A stretch of DNA of 64,000 nucleotides from an uncultured Rhodopila sp. Lineage in GTDB: Bacteria; Pseudomonadota; Alphaproteobacteria; Acetobacterales; Acetobacteraceae. Location: the NCBI RefSeq assembly GCF_903915725.1, contig NZ_CAIWTY010000061.1:32639-96638 (forward strand), given 5' to 3'. Shown in pieces: positions 46,132-54,798 of the stretch; the first letter of the stretch is position 1; every line of letters starts with the position of its first letter. Both the position numbers and the translations under genes were made by a program. Below the pieces are notes generated by a model, which worked only from the letters and a program-made list of their open reading frames with translations, was not told the origin of the DNA and made no database searches.

Positions 46132-46703
46132 GGATGGGCTCCTGAAAGGCGGGGCACCGCCTCCGGGGCTTCGATCTGGAAGCCGCTGACGAATCGGGAC
46201 AGGCGGGTGCGGAACCCGGTTTCGTCGAACCGCGCGTCCCGCGTCAACGGTTGACTTGCGGCGGCCTTGAGCAACGCTGGATGGAACTCCGCCCCGTCGC
46301 GGGCGAGATGCAGCAGGGGGCGTGCCCAGGGCGCCCGGGCCAGCAGATCGATCAGCGCGAGCAGGCGCAGGCATAGCGACAGGCCGTTGGCCGTGGCGAT
46401 GCCGACGGTCAGGTCCACCGCGCCGACCCAGCAGCGCGCGTCGCGGTCGGCCAAAGCGAGGTCGGTGTGGCTGCCGTCCGGGCGGTTGAAGCGGAAGCCG
46501 CGCACCGCGCCCGGGCGCTCGGCGAGGGCGGCGTCGCGTGCCGCATGCCAGGCGCGTTCGAGGTCGCGCCGGCAGACGGCGGGCAGCGCCTCGGGCGGGA
46601 GATCGACCAGATAGGTCAGCAGGCCGTCCGGCGTGCCGCCGACGCGGATGGGTCCGCTGGCGGGTCCTGGCCTTTCCTGCCCGGGCTGCTGCTGTGCGCT
46701 CAT
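46128..46703 (-). CDS. Conserved hypothetical protein
   Basis: 191 residues, MSAQQQPGQERPGP... Pro/Gly-rich start, then a mixed alpha/beta domain with RGFRFNRPDGSHTDLALADR and CWVGAVDLTVGIATANGLSLCLRLLALIDLLARA (pieces) that looks like a folded cytoplasmic domain with one amphipathic helix. First gene of the minus-strand operon with lipoprotein, aminotransferase and zinc-ribbon genes; stop overlaps the lipoprotein start (ATGA). No enzyme motif recognised. Ribosome site weak. Confidence 0.7.
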   Translation of the reverse strand: MSAQQQPGQERPGPASGPIRVGGTPDGLLTYLVDLPPEALPAVCRRDLERAWHAARDAALAERPGAVRGFRFNRPDGSHTDLALADRDARCWVGAVDLTVGIATANGLSLCLRLLALIDLLARAPWARPLLHLARDGAEFHPALLKAAASQPLTRDARFDETGFRTRLSRFVSGFQIEAPEAVPRLSGAHP

Positions 46704-46965
46704 GCGGGGAGGATGGACCGGCGCAGTGTGGGGCGCCAGTGTTGGTTGGCGTTCAGGGAGGAGAATTCAGGTATGTGCGAGGCGTCGATGAATTTCGAGG
46801 TCCGTGCGCCCTGAAAGGGGGGCCGGGGTGCGATCCGGCGATGGTCGACGCTGACCAAAAGGTCATTGAAGCGGGACCAGGCTCTTGGCCGATGGCTTCC
46901 CCGCATTTCAGTTTTTTGCCTTGATGTGATGTGCTAAAGTCAAACCGGGGATTGGGGGCAGGCGG

Positions 46966-47460
46966 ATGGCCGGTCTGATCGAGCATCCAACCGGCACGCT
47001 GTATGAGGCCGATGAGCATGCCTGGATCGAGCGACAGATCGCCGCGCTGCGAGACGGCGATGTTGACGCGCTCGACCGCGTGAACCTCATCGCGTACCTG
47101 TCGGACATGACTGCGCGTGATCGCCGCGAACTCGGGTCGCGGTTGATCTTGCTGTATGCGCAGATTCTGAAGTTGCGCATACAGCCGGAAATGGCGACGC
47201 GAAGCTGGCGGCTGACGATTCGCGACCAGCAGCGGGCCATTCGCCTGCTGTTTCGGACGCTGCCCGGGCTGAAGCATCGGGCCGATGAGATCCTGAAGGA
47301 CGTCTACCCGGATGCGGTTGAGGCTGCATTCGATGAGATTGGACCGCTGACGGGTTCGGATTCCGCACACTGGTCCGAGCCTGACCTCCACGTCACGGGA
47401 TTGTTGAGCTTTGACGCCGGGGACGCCCATGGGCGCGGTGGGCGGGCTCCAGCGCTTTGA
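46966..47460 (+). CDS. DUF29-family protein
   Basis: 164 residues. The DUF29 pattern is clear: LYEADEHAWIERQIAALRDGDVDALDRVNLIAYL (pieces), RRELGSRLILLYAQILKLRIQPEM, SWRLTIRDQQRAIRLLF. In the family the second motif normally reads LxxHLLKWxxQP; here it is YAQILKLRIQP. DUF29 proteins are helical, small and of unknown function, commonly in many copies in alphaproteobacteria and cyanobacteria and often near mobile or repeat DNA. A 0.7-kb non-coding stretch with a long inverted repeat follows. Confidence 0.85.
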   Translation: MAGLIEHPTGTLYEADEHAWIERQIAALRDGDVDALDRVNLIAYLSDMTARDRRELGSRLILLYAQILKLRIQPEMATRSWRLTIRDQQRAIRLLFRTLPGLKHRADEILKDVYPDAVEAAFDEIGPLTGSDSAHWSEPDLHVTGLLSFDAGDAHGRGGRAPAL

Positions 47461-48147
47461 CCGCCTTGAGATCGACCGGAACAGTCTTCTCGACCGGCAG
47501 GTCAGCCGAGAGGAACCGACGGCGAAACCGTCGTAATGGACGGTAATGGGTTAGTGCTGGTCAACGCTCTGACCGGCCTTCCGCAGTTCGTGCGCCAAAG
47601 CATGCTCAAAGACCTTTTTCAGACAACCCACCCGGAGCGCGTTCGACACGGCAAGTGACAGCCGATGATTTGGTTCGAAAGCTGATCCTCGAAGAGCTAT
47701 TTGTGTTCATTTGTGTTCATTCGTGTTTCCAAATCTGCTTGCCCTTCGCCGGCGGTGCCGTTGTAGTAAAGAAATGGAAACACGAATGAACACAAATGAA
47801 CACAAATAAGTCGAAGCCAAAAGTAGACCGGCCGATCGAGGCGACGAGACGGCGGAAACGTTCGTGGCCGCCGCCCGGCAGATTGCTGCCTGACCGAATG
47901 ATACCAATGCACCGCGAGAGCTTCAAGAATAGCAGTTCGAAAAAATTTGGCCAGACTGATGGGATAACAAATCGAGAAACCAATATTTTAGTTAATGGAA
48001 TGGGTCAAAAACAACGATATTGAGGACCGATTTGCGCGGGCGGCCCTGCGACGCCATCAATCTCCGGCCGGACGATCCCCTTGAGCACGGGATGGACCTG
48101 CGCATGATGTCGCGTCACTGTTTCCGCATTTGTCGGGAGGTCCAGAG
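47461..48147. other. Intergenic region with AT-rich part and long inverted repeat
   Basis: About 690 bases between the DUF29 and amidase genes. It includes the perfect inverted repeat at 47698-47808 and an A/T-rich stretch at ~47920-48025 unlike the surrounding GC-rich DNA. No believable ORF. The last ~25 bases hold the GGGAGG site of the amidase gene. Confidence 0.6.
47698..47808. repeat. Perfect 34-bp inverted repeat with 43-nt loop
   Basis: Left arm 47698-47731 and right arm 47775-47808 are exact reverse complements. Each arm is itself made of tandem TTTGTGTTCA-type decamers (TTGTGTTCAT twice, then TCGTGTTTCC). The arms are AT-rich in a GC-rich genome. The loop is 43 bases, as in the element at 18373-18479. 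Confidence 0.95.
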
Positions 48148-49431
48148 ATGGTGCGAAACATTCCGGATGATCTGTGCAGCCTGACCGCAGTACAGGCTGC
48201 ACGCCTGAATCACGACGGCTCGGTGGGCCTTGTGGCGCTTACCGACGCTTACTTGCACCGCATCGCTGCCGTCGAACCATCAATCCGGGCCTTCGCCTGT
48301 TTCGATGCATTGCGTGCAAGGGCAGCAGCGGCAGCGGCGCCTCCAGGCCCATTGCAGGGGATTCCCGTCGGGGTGAAGGATGTCCTGGATACCTCGGACA
48401 TGCCGAGTGAATACGGCTCACCCATCTGGTCCGGCTGGCAGCCAAGGGCGGATGCGGCAGCAGTGGCGGCGGTGCGGGCGGCGGGCGGGGTGGTCATCGG
48501 CAAGACCGTGACGACGGAATTCGCGACACGGCAGCCGGGACCGACGATGAACCCGGTCAATCCCGCTCACACCCCCGGCGGGTCGTCGTCGGGTTCGGCC
48601 GCCGGAGTCGGCGCCGGGCTGTTTCCGCTCGCCTTCGGCACGCAGACCGCCGGCAGCGTGATCCGTCCGGCGGCGTTTTGCGGCGTCGTCGGCTACAAGC
48701 CGACATTCGGCCTGATCTGCCGCAGCGGCATGAAGATCATGTCGGACAGTCTCGACACCGTCGGCGTCATCGCGCGAACGGTCGCCGATTGCGCGCTGTT
48801 CGCCGGGGCGGTGTCCGGGCGTGACCTCGGCGATCCGGATGCGAAGCCGGAGCATGCCCCGCGGATCGGGATTTGCCGCTCACCCGTGTGGTCCGCCGCG
48901 GCGCCGGAAACCGTGGCGCTGCTGGAGCGGGTGACGAATGCGCTCGGCCGGGCGGGCGCCTCCGTCTGCGAACGCGAACTGCCGGAAGATTTCGTGGATC
49001 TGACCCGGGCGCATCCGATCATCATGAACGCGGAGAGCGCGCGCTCGCTGGGATGGGAACGGACGCACCATCCGGAGCTGATCAGCGAAGGACTGCGGGA
49101 ACGCCTGGCGTTCGGGTTGGAGCAGAGCGAGGCGGCGCTGGACGAGGCCTATGCCGTGTTCGCGCGCACCCGGGCGGCTTTCCCGCGGGCGATGGACGGG
49201 CTGGACGTGCTGGTGACTCCGGCGGCACCCGGTGAGGCGCCGAAGGGGCTGGAGTGGACGGGCGACCCTGTGTTCAACTTCATCTGGACCTCGCTGCACG
49301 TCCCCTGCGTGACGGTGCCGGCGGGGACGGGGCCGAACGGATTGCCGCTGGGCATCCAGATCGTCGGCCGGCAGGGCGATGACCGGGCGGTGCTGGCGCG
49401 GGCCCGCTGGGTGCAGGCGGCGCTGGGCTGA
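48148..49431 (+). CDS. Amidase (amidase-signature family)
   Basis: 427 residues from ATG 48148, preceded by GGGAGG. Ser-cisSer-Lys catalytic elements are visible: IPVGVKDVLDT with the Lys (about residue 75), the glycine/serine signature GGSSSGSAAGVGAGLFPLAF and GTQTAGSVIRPAAFCGVVGYKP (about residues 147-185). The family hydrolyses amides, including amino-acid amides, ureas and GatA-type substrates; a GatA role is unlikely because no gatB/C is near and the protein is short. Substrate unknown. A 62-residue gene follows at 14 nt. Confidence 0.92.
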   Translation: MVRNIPDDLCSLTAVQAARLNHDGSVGLVALTDAYLHRIAAVEPSIRAFACFDALRARAAAAAAPPGPLQGIPVGVKDVLDTSDMPSEYGSPIWSGWQPRADAAAVAAVRAAGGVVIGKTVTTEFATRQPGPTMNPVNPAHTPGGSSSGSAAGVGAGLFPLAFGTQTAGSVIRPAAFCGVVGYKPTFGLICRSGMKIMSDSLDTVGVIARTVADCALFAGAVSGRDLGDPDAKPEHAPRIGICRSPVWSAAAPETVALLERVTNALGRAGASVCERELPEDFVDLTRAHPIIMNAESARSLGWERTHHPELISEGLRERLAFGLEQSEAALDEAYAVFARTRAAFPRAMDGLDVLVTPAAPGEAPKGLEWTGDPVFNFIWTSLHVPCVTVPAGTGPNGLPLGIQIVGRQGDDRAVLARARWVQAALG

Positions 49432-49445
49432 ACAGGGGAACCATC

Positions 49446-49634
49446 GTGAGCAGACCGAAGGACTGGCAAAAGATCATCAATGCCGAGGCGGAAACCTGTT
49501 ATTGGCTGGCGCCTGACGGCACGCGTCACCCCGGCACGGACGACGAGAATGCGGAGGTCCGGCGCGAACTGCTCAACATGCGCACGATCAGCGACAAGCG
49601 GCGGCAGCAGCGGATCGCGGAACGCGGCGGATAG
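49446..49634 (+). CDS. Small hypothetical protein
   Basis: 62 residues, MSRPKDWQKIINAEAETCYW..., starting with GTG at 49446 after an AGGGG site. The product is charged and probably helical at the C-terminus (ENAEVRRELLNMRTISDKRRQQRIAE). It lies 14 nt after the amidase stop and is probably co-transcribed. One Cys, no clear motif, no signal peptide. I do not recognise the family. Confidence 0.6.
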   Translation: MSRPKDWQKIINAEAETCYWLAPDGTRHPGTDDENAEVRRELLNMRTISDKRRQQRIAERGG

Positions 49635-49755
49635 CGCCACGACCGTCCGGAAACACCGGGCTGGCCAGGGCACGCATGCCGGGCGTCCGCTGGGTGCAAT
49701 GGCGCGCGGTTTCATGGTATTGTAGCGTGACGCTCCTTCAGACAACGAGACCGCA

Positions 49756-50823
49756 GTGACCCAGATCGCGATAACCCGTACCGCCAACCCCGCGCAGCCG
49801 CCGGCTGATGAGAGCCTGGCGTTCGGGAAGGTGTTCTCCGACCACATGTTCCTGATGAACTACGATGAGGGGAAGGGCTGGCACTCGCCGCGGATCGAGC
49901 CGTACGCGCCGTTCGTCCTGGACCCGGCGACCTGCGTGCTGCACTACGGCCAGGGCATATTCGACGGGCTGAAGGCGTTCCGCGGCGCCGATGGGCAGAT
50001 CCGGCTGTTCCGCGTGGCGGATCACTCACGGCGGCTGAACAAGTCGGGGCATTACCTGTGCATTCCGGAGATCGATCCCGCCCTGGTGGAGGAATCGATC
50101 CGGGCGCTGGTGGAGGTGGATCAGCGCTGGGTGCCGTCGCTGCCGGGCACGTCGCTGTATATACGGCCGACGGTGATCGCAACGGAGACGTTTCTGGGCG
50201 TGCATCCGTCGCACGCGTATTTGTATTATGTGATCGTCGGGCCGGTGGGGGCTTATTACAAGGAAGGCATGAACCCGGTGCGGATCCTGGCCTCCGACCA
50301 GTATGTCCGGGCGGTGCGCGGCGGGCTGGGCGCTGCCAAGACGATGGCCAATTACGCGGCATCCTTGTTTGGTGCGGAGGAGGCGCAGAAGGCCGGATAC
50401 ACCCAGGTGCTCTGGCTCGACGGCGTCGAGCACAAATACCTCGACGAGGTCGGTACCATGAACATCATGCTGAAAATCGGCGACGAGGTGATCACCCCGC
50501 CGCTGAACGGGGCGATCCTGGCGGGCATCACCCGGGATTCGGTGCTGACCTTGCTGCGCGATTGGGGGCTGCGCGTGTCGGAGCGGCCGATTGCGATCGA
50601 CGACGTGCTGGCGGCGGCGAAGGCCGGGACGCTGGAGATGTGGGGCACCGGGACGGCGGCGGTGATCTCGCCGGTCGGGGAGCTGGGCTACAAGGGCGAG
50701 AAATACATCATCAACGGCGGCCAGACCGGGGCGCTGACGCAGAAGCTGTATGATACCATCGTTGGTATCCAATATGGCACGGCGGCCGATCCGCACGGCT
50801 GGGCGACGAAGCTGCGGGGGTAG
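49756..50823 (+). CDS. ilvE: Branched-chain amino acid aminotransferase
   Basis: 355 residues, GTG start. Fold type IV PLP motifs are present: VLHYGQGIFDGLKAFRG, ARGGLGAAKTMANYAASL-type region (Lys near residue 195 as Schiff base), LWLDGVEHKYLDEVGTMNIM and AGITRDSVLTLLRDWG. The length is that of the BCAT type close to eukaryotic enzymes. It transfers the amino group between glutamate and leucine, isoleucine or valine. An FAD-dehydrogenase gene follows 28 nt after its stop on the same strand. Confidence 0.95.
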   Translation: MTQIAITRTANPAQPPADESLAFGKVFSDHMFLMNYDEGKGWHSPRIEPYAPFVLDPATCVLHYGQGIFDGLKAFRGADGQIRLFRVADHSRRLNKSGHYLCIPEIDPALVEESIRALVEVDQRWVPSLPGTSLYIRPTVIATETFLGVHPSHAYLYYVIVGPVGAYYKEGMNPVRILASDQYVRAVRGGLGAAKTMANYAASLFGAEEAQKAGYTQVLWLDGVEHKYLDEVGTMNIMLKIGDEVITPPLNGAILAGITRDSVLTLLRDWGLRVSERPIAIDDVLAAAKAGTLEMWGTGTAAVISPVGELGYKGEKYIINGGQTGALTQKLYDTIVGIQYGTAADPHGWATKLRG

Positions 50824-50851
50824 GGACGGGGTTTCGCGTTGGTTAACCCGC

Positions 50852-52501
50852 ATGCTCCGCCTGACCGAACTGAAGCTCCCGCTCGATCACCCGCCGGACG
50901 CTCTGGGTAACGCGGTGCTGGAGCGGCTGGGCGTGGCCGCGGACGATGTTCTTTCCCTGACCATCACCCGCCGCGGTTACGACGCGCGGCGGCGGTCCGC
51001 GATAAGTCTCGTGTACGCGGTGGATGTCGAAGTCCGGGACGAGGCGGCCGTGCTGGCGCGGTGCGCCGGTAATCCCCGCATCGGCCCGGCGCCGGACACG
51101 CGGTATCGCCTGCCGGTGCATGTGGACGCCGTGCCGGAGCGGCCGATCGTCGTCGGCACCGGCCCCTGCGGGCTGATGGCGGCGCTGACCCTGGCGCAAA
51201 TGGGATTCCGGCCGCTGATCCTGGAACGCGGCAAGCTGGTGCGGGAGCGAACCCGCGATACCTGGGGCCTGTGGCGGCGCGGCGTGCTCGACCCGGAATC
51301 CAACGTGCAGTTCGGCGAGGGCGGCGCGGGCACGTTCTCCGACGGCAAGCTGTATTCCGGCATCAGGGACCATCGCGGCCTCGGGCGGCGGGTGCTGACG
51401 GAGTTCGTCGAGGCCGGCGCGCCGGAGGAAATCCTGTGGGTCTCCAAGCCGCATATCGGCACCTTCCGGCTGGTGACGGTGGTGGAGGGCATCCGGGCGA
51501 AGATCGAGGCGCTCGGCGGCGAATACCGCTTCGGCGCGCGGGTCGATGATCTTGCGCTTGACGAGCAGCGGCGGGTGCGTGGCGTGGTGCTGGCGGACGG
51601 CTCGCAGATCGACGCGTCGGCGGTGGTGCTGGCGATCGGGCACAGCGCGCGGGACACGTTCGGGATGCTGCACCGGAGAGGCGTTTTCATCGAGGCGAAG
51701 CCGTTCTCCATCGGGGTGCGGATCGAGCATCCGCAATCGCTGATCGATCGCGCCCGGTTCGGCGGGTTTGCCGGGCACCCGCTGCTGGGGGCGGCGGATT
51801 ACAAGCTGGTGCATCACGCCAGTAACGGCAGATCGGTCTACAGCTTCTGCATGTGCCCGGGCGGGCGGGTGGTCGCGGCCACCTCGGAGGCCGGGTGCGT
51901 CGCCACCAACGGCATGAGCCAGTATTCGCGCGCCGAGTTCAACGCCAATGCCGGGATCGTCTGCGGCATTACTCCGGCCGACTATCCGGGGGATGCGCTG
52001 GCGGGGGTCGCGTATCAGCAGGAGTGGGAGCGCCGTGCGTTCGAGGCGGGGGGGCGTTCATACGCCGCCCCCGCTCAGACCGTCGGCGATCTGCTGGAGG
52101 GGAAGGCGTCGCGCGGGTTCGGGGCGGTGGTGCCGTCGTACAAGCCCGGGGTCGCGGCAGCGGATATCGCGGCCTGCCTGCCGGGGTTCGCTGTGGAGGC
52201 GATCCGTGAGGCTGTCGGGCGGTTTGCCCGGGAGATCCCCGGGTTCGCGATGCACGACGCGGTGCTGACGGGGGTGGAAACGCGGACGTCCTCACCGATA
52301 AGGATCGTGCGCGGGGCAGATGGGCATAGCGTGAACACGCCCGGGCTGTTCCCGGCGGGGGAAGGGGCCGGGTACGCTGGCGGTATCCTGTCGGCGGGTG
52401 TGGACGGGATCCGGGTGGCGGAGGCGGTGGCGTGCTGTTTGACCGGGGTTCCGGTGGTTGAGCGGATGACGCGGGGCGAGGGGGTTGGGGTTTACGGGTA
52501 G
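50852..52501 (+). CDS. FAD-dependent dehydrogenase (COG2509-type)
   Basis: 549 residues from ATG 50852 (MLRLTELKLPLDHPPD); the open frame reaches into ilvE at 50750. N-terminal ~90 residues form the small ferredoxin-like domain usual in this family. FAD motif: IVVGTGPCGLMAALTLAQMG at about residue 95. Further: NVQFGEGGAGTFSDGKLYSG and FGMLHRRGVFIEAKPFSIGVRIEHP (pieces), and the C-terminal GLFPAGEGAGYAGGILSAGVDG. The COG2509 family is an uncharacterised flavoprotein set. Cytoplasmic. No obvious redox partner adjacent. Confidence 0.9.
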   Translation: MLRLTELKLPLDHPPDALGNAVLERLGVAADDVLSLTITRRGYDARRRSAISLVYAVDVEVRDEAAVLARCAGNPRIGPAPDTRYRLPVHVDAVPERPIVVGTGPCGLMAALTLAQMGFRPLILERGKLVRERTRDTWGLWRRGVLDPESNVQFGEGGAGTFSDGKLYSGIRDHRGLGRRVLTEFVEAGAPEEILWVSKPHIGTFRLVTVVEGIRAKIEALGGEYRFGARVDDLALDEQRRVRGVVLADGSQIDASAVVLAIGHSARDTFGMLHRRGVFIEAKPFSIGVRIEHPQSLIDRARFGGFAGHPLLGAADYKLVHHASNGRSVYSFCMCPGGRVVAATSEAGCVATNGMSQYSRAEFNANAGIVCGITPADYPGDALAGVAYQQEWERRAFEAGGRSYAAPAQTVGDLLEGKASRGFGAVVPSYKPGVAAADIAACLPGFAVEAIREAVGRFAREIPGFAMHDAVLTGVETRTSSPIRIVRGADGHSVNTPGLFPAGEGAGYAGGILSAGVDGIRVAEAVACCLTGVPVVERMTRGEGVGVYG

Positions 52502-52605
52502 GAGGCTCCTCGACTCCCGTTCTCGGCTTACCGCACGCATAGCGTGTATTTTTCCAATACGCCCGGTAGTGTAGTATGAGTGGTCTTCGAGCCAGGAGAC
52601 AATCG

Positions 52606-52806
52606 ATGGACCGTCCGCAAGACGGTCCCCCGGACTACGAGGCGCCGCCTATGCCGACCGAGGCGGAACTGCGCGCGGCGGTGGAGGAAAGTGCAAGAGA
52701 CTTGGCAGCCGGGCGCACGGTGCCGCTGGCTGACGTGCTCTGTCGATCAGTCACGCCTTTGCATCCCCTGCTCATTGTCGTATTCCAATACGTATTGGAG
52801 ACCGGG
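52606..52806 (+). other. In-frame upstream extension of the antitoxin frame, possibly remnant of another antitoxin
   Basis: ATG 52606 has its own AGGAG site, and the reading frame runs on into the MazE-like antitoxin without a stop. The first part (PTEAELRAAVEESARDLAAGRTVPLADVL) looks like the N-terminus of antitoxins that accompany RelE-type toxins, but the end (PLHPLLIVVFQYVLETG) merely translates the operator and ribosome site of the next gene. It may be a truncated antitoxin gene that by chance joined the downstream frame, or a longer antitoxin of 146 residues (52606-53046). Confidence 0.45.
52784..52799. promoter_or_regulatory. Perfect 16-bp palindrome, candidate autoregulatory operator of the TA module
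   Basis: TCCAATACGTATTGGA is its own reverse complement. It lies 7 bases before the antitoxin ATG (52807) and overlaps its GGAG ribosome site. A second half-site TCCAATACG occurs at 52553-52561. Confidence 0.65.
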
Positions 52807-53046
52807 ATGCCGAAGAAACTCACGATCACCGTGGACGCCGAAGTCTATGACGGCCTGCATACCGTGATCGGCCGCCGTCGCATCAGCCGCTTCCTGAACG
52901 ACCTCGCCCGTCCGCACGTCGTCGGCCACGACCTTTCCGCCGGATACGCCGCGATGGCGGCCGACGAGGCGCGCGAGGCCGAAGCGGATGCCTGGAGCGA
53001 AGCCCTGCTCGCCGAGGTCGCAGACGAACCGAAGCGTGACCACTGA
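52807..53046 (+). CDS. MazE/CopG-like antitoxin
   Basis: 79 residues from ATG 52807 with GGAG 6-10 bases upstream. The start KKLTITVDAEVYDGLHTVIG is like ribbon-helix-helix DNA-binding domains, followed by RRRISRFLNDLARPHV and an acidic tail (AADEAREAEADAWSEAL) suited to binding a toxin. It would neutralise the MazF-like toxin that starts within its last codons (GTG 53036, 11-nt overlap) and repress the operon via the palindrome just upstream. The frame continues upstream to 52606, see separate entry. Confidence 0.85.
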   Translation: MPKKLTITVDAEVYDGLHTVIGRRRISRFLNDLARPHVVGHDLSAGYAAMAADEAREAEADAWSEALLAEVADEPKRDH

Positions 53047-53374
53047 GCCGTCGCCGCTCCGGGGCGAGGTCTGGATGGTCGCATTCGATCCATCGATCGG
53101 CGGCGAAATAAAGAAAACGCGTCCGGCAGTTGTTGTCAGCAATGGCTCCGCCAATGCGGTCCTGAACCGTGTCCAGGTCATCCCGATATCAAGCCAGGTC
53201 CAGCGTCTGTATCCGGCGGAAGCCTACGTCTCGCTTGATGGGAACCGTCGCAAAGCCATGGCCGATCAGCTCACAACAGCCAGCAAGCGCCGCCTGCTGC
53301 GGCGGCTTGGCGTCCTCGGGCCGGAGGACGTCGAGGCCGTTAATCGGGTGAACCGCCGACAACTTGACCTCTGA
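53036..53374 (+). CDS. MazF/PemK-family mRNA endonuclease toxin
   Basis: 112 residues from GTG 53036, overlapping the antitoxin gene by 11 nt. Family motifs: LRGEVWMVAFDPSIGGEIKKTRPAVVVS (RGEVW start, KxRPAVV; given in overlapping pieces), VIPISSQVQRLYPAEA and MADQLTTASKRRLLRRLG. Members cut mRNA at short sites and stop growth when the antitoxin is lost. Length is normal and the conserved arginine and serine/threonine positions are in place, so the toxin looks intact. Confidence 0.92.
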   Translation: MTTEPSPLRGEVWMVAFDPSIGGEIKKTRPAVVVSNGSANAVLNRVQVIPISSQVQRLYPAEAYVSLDGNRRKAMADQLTTASKRRLLRRLGVLGPEDVEAVNRVNRRQLDL

Positions 53375-53527
53375 TCAGGCACGAATCGCCCGCTCCGCGC
53401 CGACGGTATGCTTGACCCCTGGCTGTCCGAAGACCTGCACTGACCGGTTAACGTCACCATTTATCGTCCACCCGTCAGCACAACCGAACCAAAGATAAGC
53501 CCAGCATCACGCCTTGGAGGACCGCCC

Positions 53528-54529
53528 ATGTCGCAAACCGTCCCCGCCACCCAGACCGCCATCGAGATCAGCCAGCCGGGCGGCCCCGAAGTGTTGGTTC
53601 CGGCCACCCGCCCGGTGCCGGAACCCGGGCCCGGCGAGGTGCTGATCCGCATCGCCGCCGCCGGCGTCAACCGGGCCGACACGCTCCAGCGCCAGGGCCG
53701 CTACCCGGTCCCGCCGGGGGCCTCCGACATCCCGGGCATGGAGTGCTCGGGCACCATCGTCCAACGCGGCGACGGCGTGACCCAATGGCAGGACGGCGAC
53801 ACAGTCTGCGCCCTGATGACCGGCGGCGGCTACGCCGAATACGCCACCGTCCCGGCGGTGCAATGCCTGCCCATCCCCGCGGGAGTCAGTGTGGTCGATG
53901 CCGGCGGATTGCCCGAGACGTTCGCCACCGTCTGGACCAACGTGTTCGAGCGCAGCCACCTCCAGCCCGGCGAAACTTTCCTGGTCCAGGGCGGCAGCAG
54001 CGGCATCGGCATCACCGCGATCCAGCTTGCCAAGGCGTTCGGCAGCACGGTGCTGACGACCGCCGGCTCCGACGCCAAGTGCCAGGCGTGCCGAGACTTC
54101 GGCGCCGATCTCGCGATCAATTACCGAACGCAGGATTTCGTCGCCGAGGGCAAGGCCTTCACCGGCGGCCGCGGCGTCGATGCGATCCTCGACATGGTCG
54201 GCGGCGACTATATTCCGCGCGAGCTGGAGTTGCTCGCGCGCGAGGGGCGGCTGTGCTTCGTCGCGCTGATGCGCGGCACCCGGGTCGAGGCGGATTTCGG
54301 CCTCATCCATCGCAAGCACCTGACCGTCACCGGCTCGACGTTGCGGTCCCGCAGCGTGGCGCAGAAGGCCGAGATCGTTACGGCATTGCGCGAGACGGTG
54401 TGGCCGCTTTGGGAGCAGGGCAAGCTGCGGACCTTCACCGATCGACTGTTCCCGTTGCGCGAGGCCGCCGATGCGCACCGGCTGATGGAGTCGAGCGAGC
54501 ATATCGGCAAGATCCTGCTGGTGCCGTGA
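53528..54529 (+). CDS. NAD(P)H quinone oxidoreductase (zinc-independent MDR family, PIG3-like)
   Basis: 333 residues, with TTGGAGG upstream of ATG 53528. MDR features: VLIRIAAAGVNRADTLQRQG near residue 45, GMECSGTIVQRGDGV, and the Rossmann motif FLVQGGSSGIGITAIQLAKA near residue 150. There are no structural-zinc cysteines. The family reduces quinones with NADPH in the cytoplasm; PIG3-type members often act in oxidative stress. Single-gene unit; a hairpin follows at 54605-54633. Confidence 0.94.
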   Translation: MSQTVPATQTAIEISQPGGPEVLVPATRPVPEPGPGEVLIRIAAAGVNRADTLQRQGRYPVPPGASDIPGMECSGTIVQRGDGVTQWQDGDTVCALMTGGGYAEYATVPAVQCLPIPAGVSVVDAGGLPETFATVWTNVFERSHLQPGETFLVQGGSSGIGITAIQLAKAFGSTVLTTAGSDAKCQACRDFGADLAINYRTQDFVAEGKAFTGGRGVDAILDMVGGDYIPRELELLAREGRLCFVALMRGTRVEADFGLIHRKHLTVTGSTLRSRSVAQKAEIVTALRETVWPLWEQGKLRTFTDRLFPLREAADAHRLMESSEHIGKILLVP

Positions 54530-54604
54530 GCCTGGCACTCGGACGTCCCCCCGGCTAAGACCTTTGGGGTATTGTATGCCGCATCTGCGAAGGTCAGCTT
54601 TAAC

Positions 54605-54636
54605 AAAGCAGAGGGCGCTTTGCGCGCTGCTTTCTT
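54605..54636 (+). terminator. Candidate terminator hairpin after the quinone oxidoreductase gene
   Basis: AAAGCAG (54605-54611) pairs with CTGCTTT (54627-54633), and inside it GCGC/GCGC closes a TTT loop, with a small bulge. A short T-run is included in the right arm. It is 75 nt after the stop codon. Confidence 0.45.
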
Positions 54637-54798
54637 GGACGTTTCCTCCCAAACTCCGGCGGTGCCTCAGGGCGCCGCCTTCCTTTGCGGGCAAAGCGCC
54701 ATACCGGGCGAAAAATCCAGCCATCGGCACGTCGCTATTGCCCAATGCCGACCCGAGTGCGCATGCGCCGTGGAGATTATTCCGGGGACGCTGCCGTA

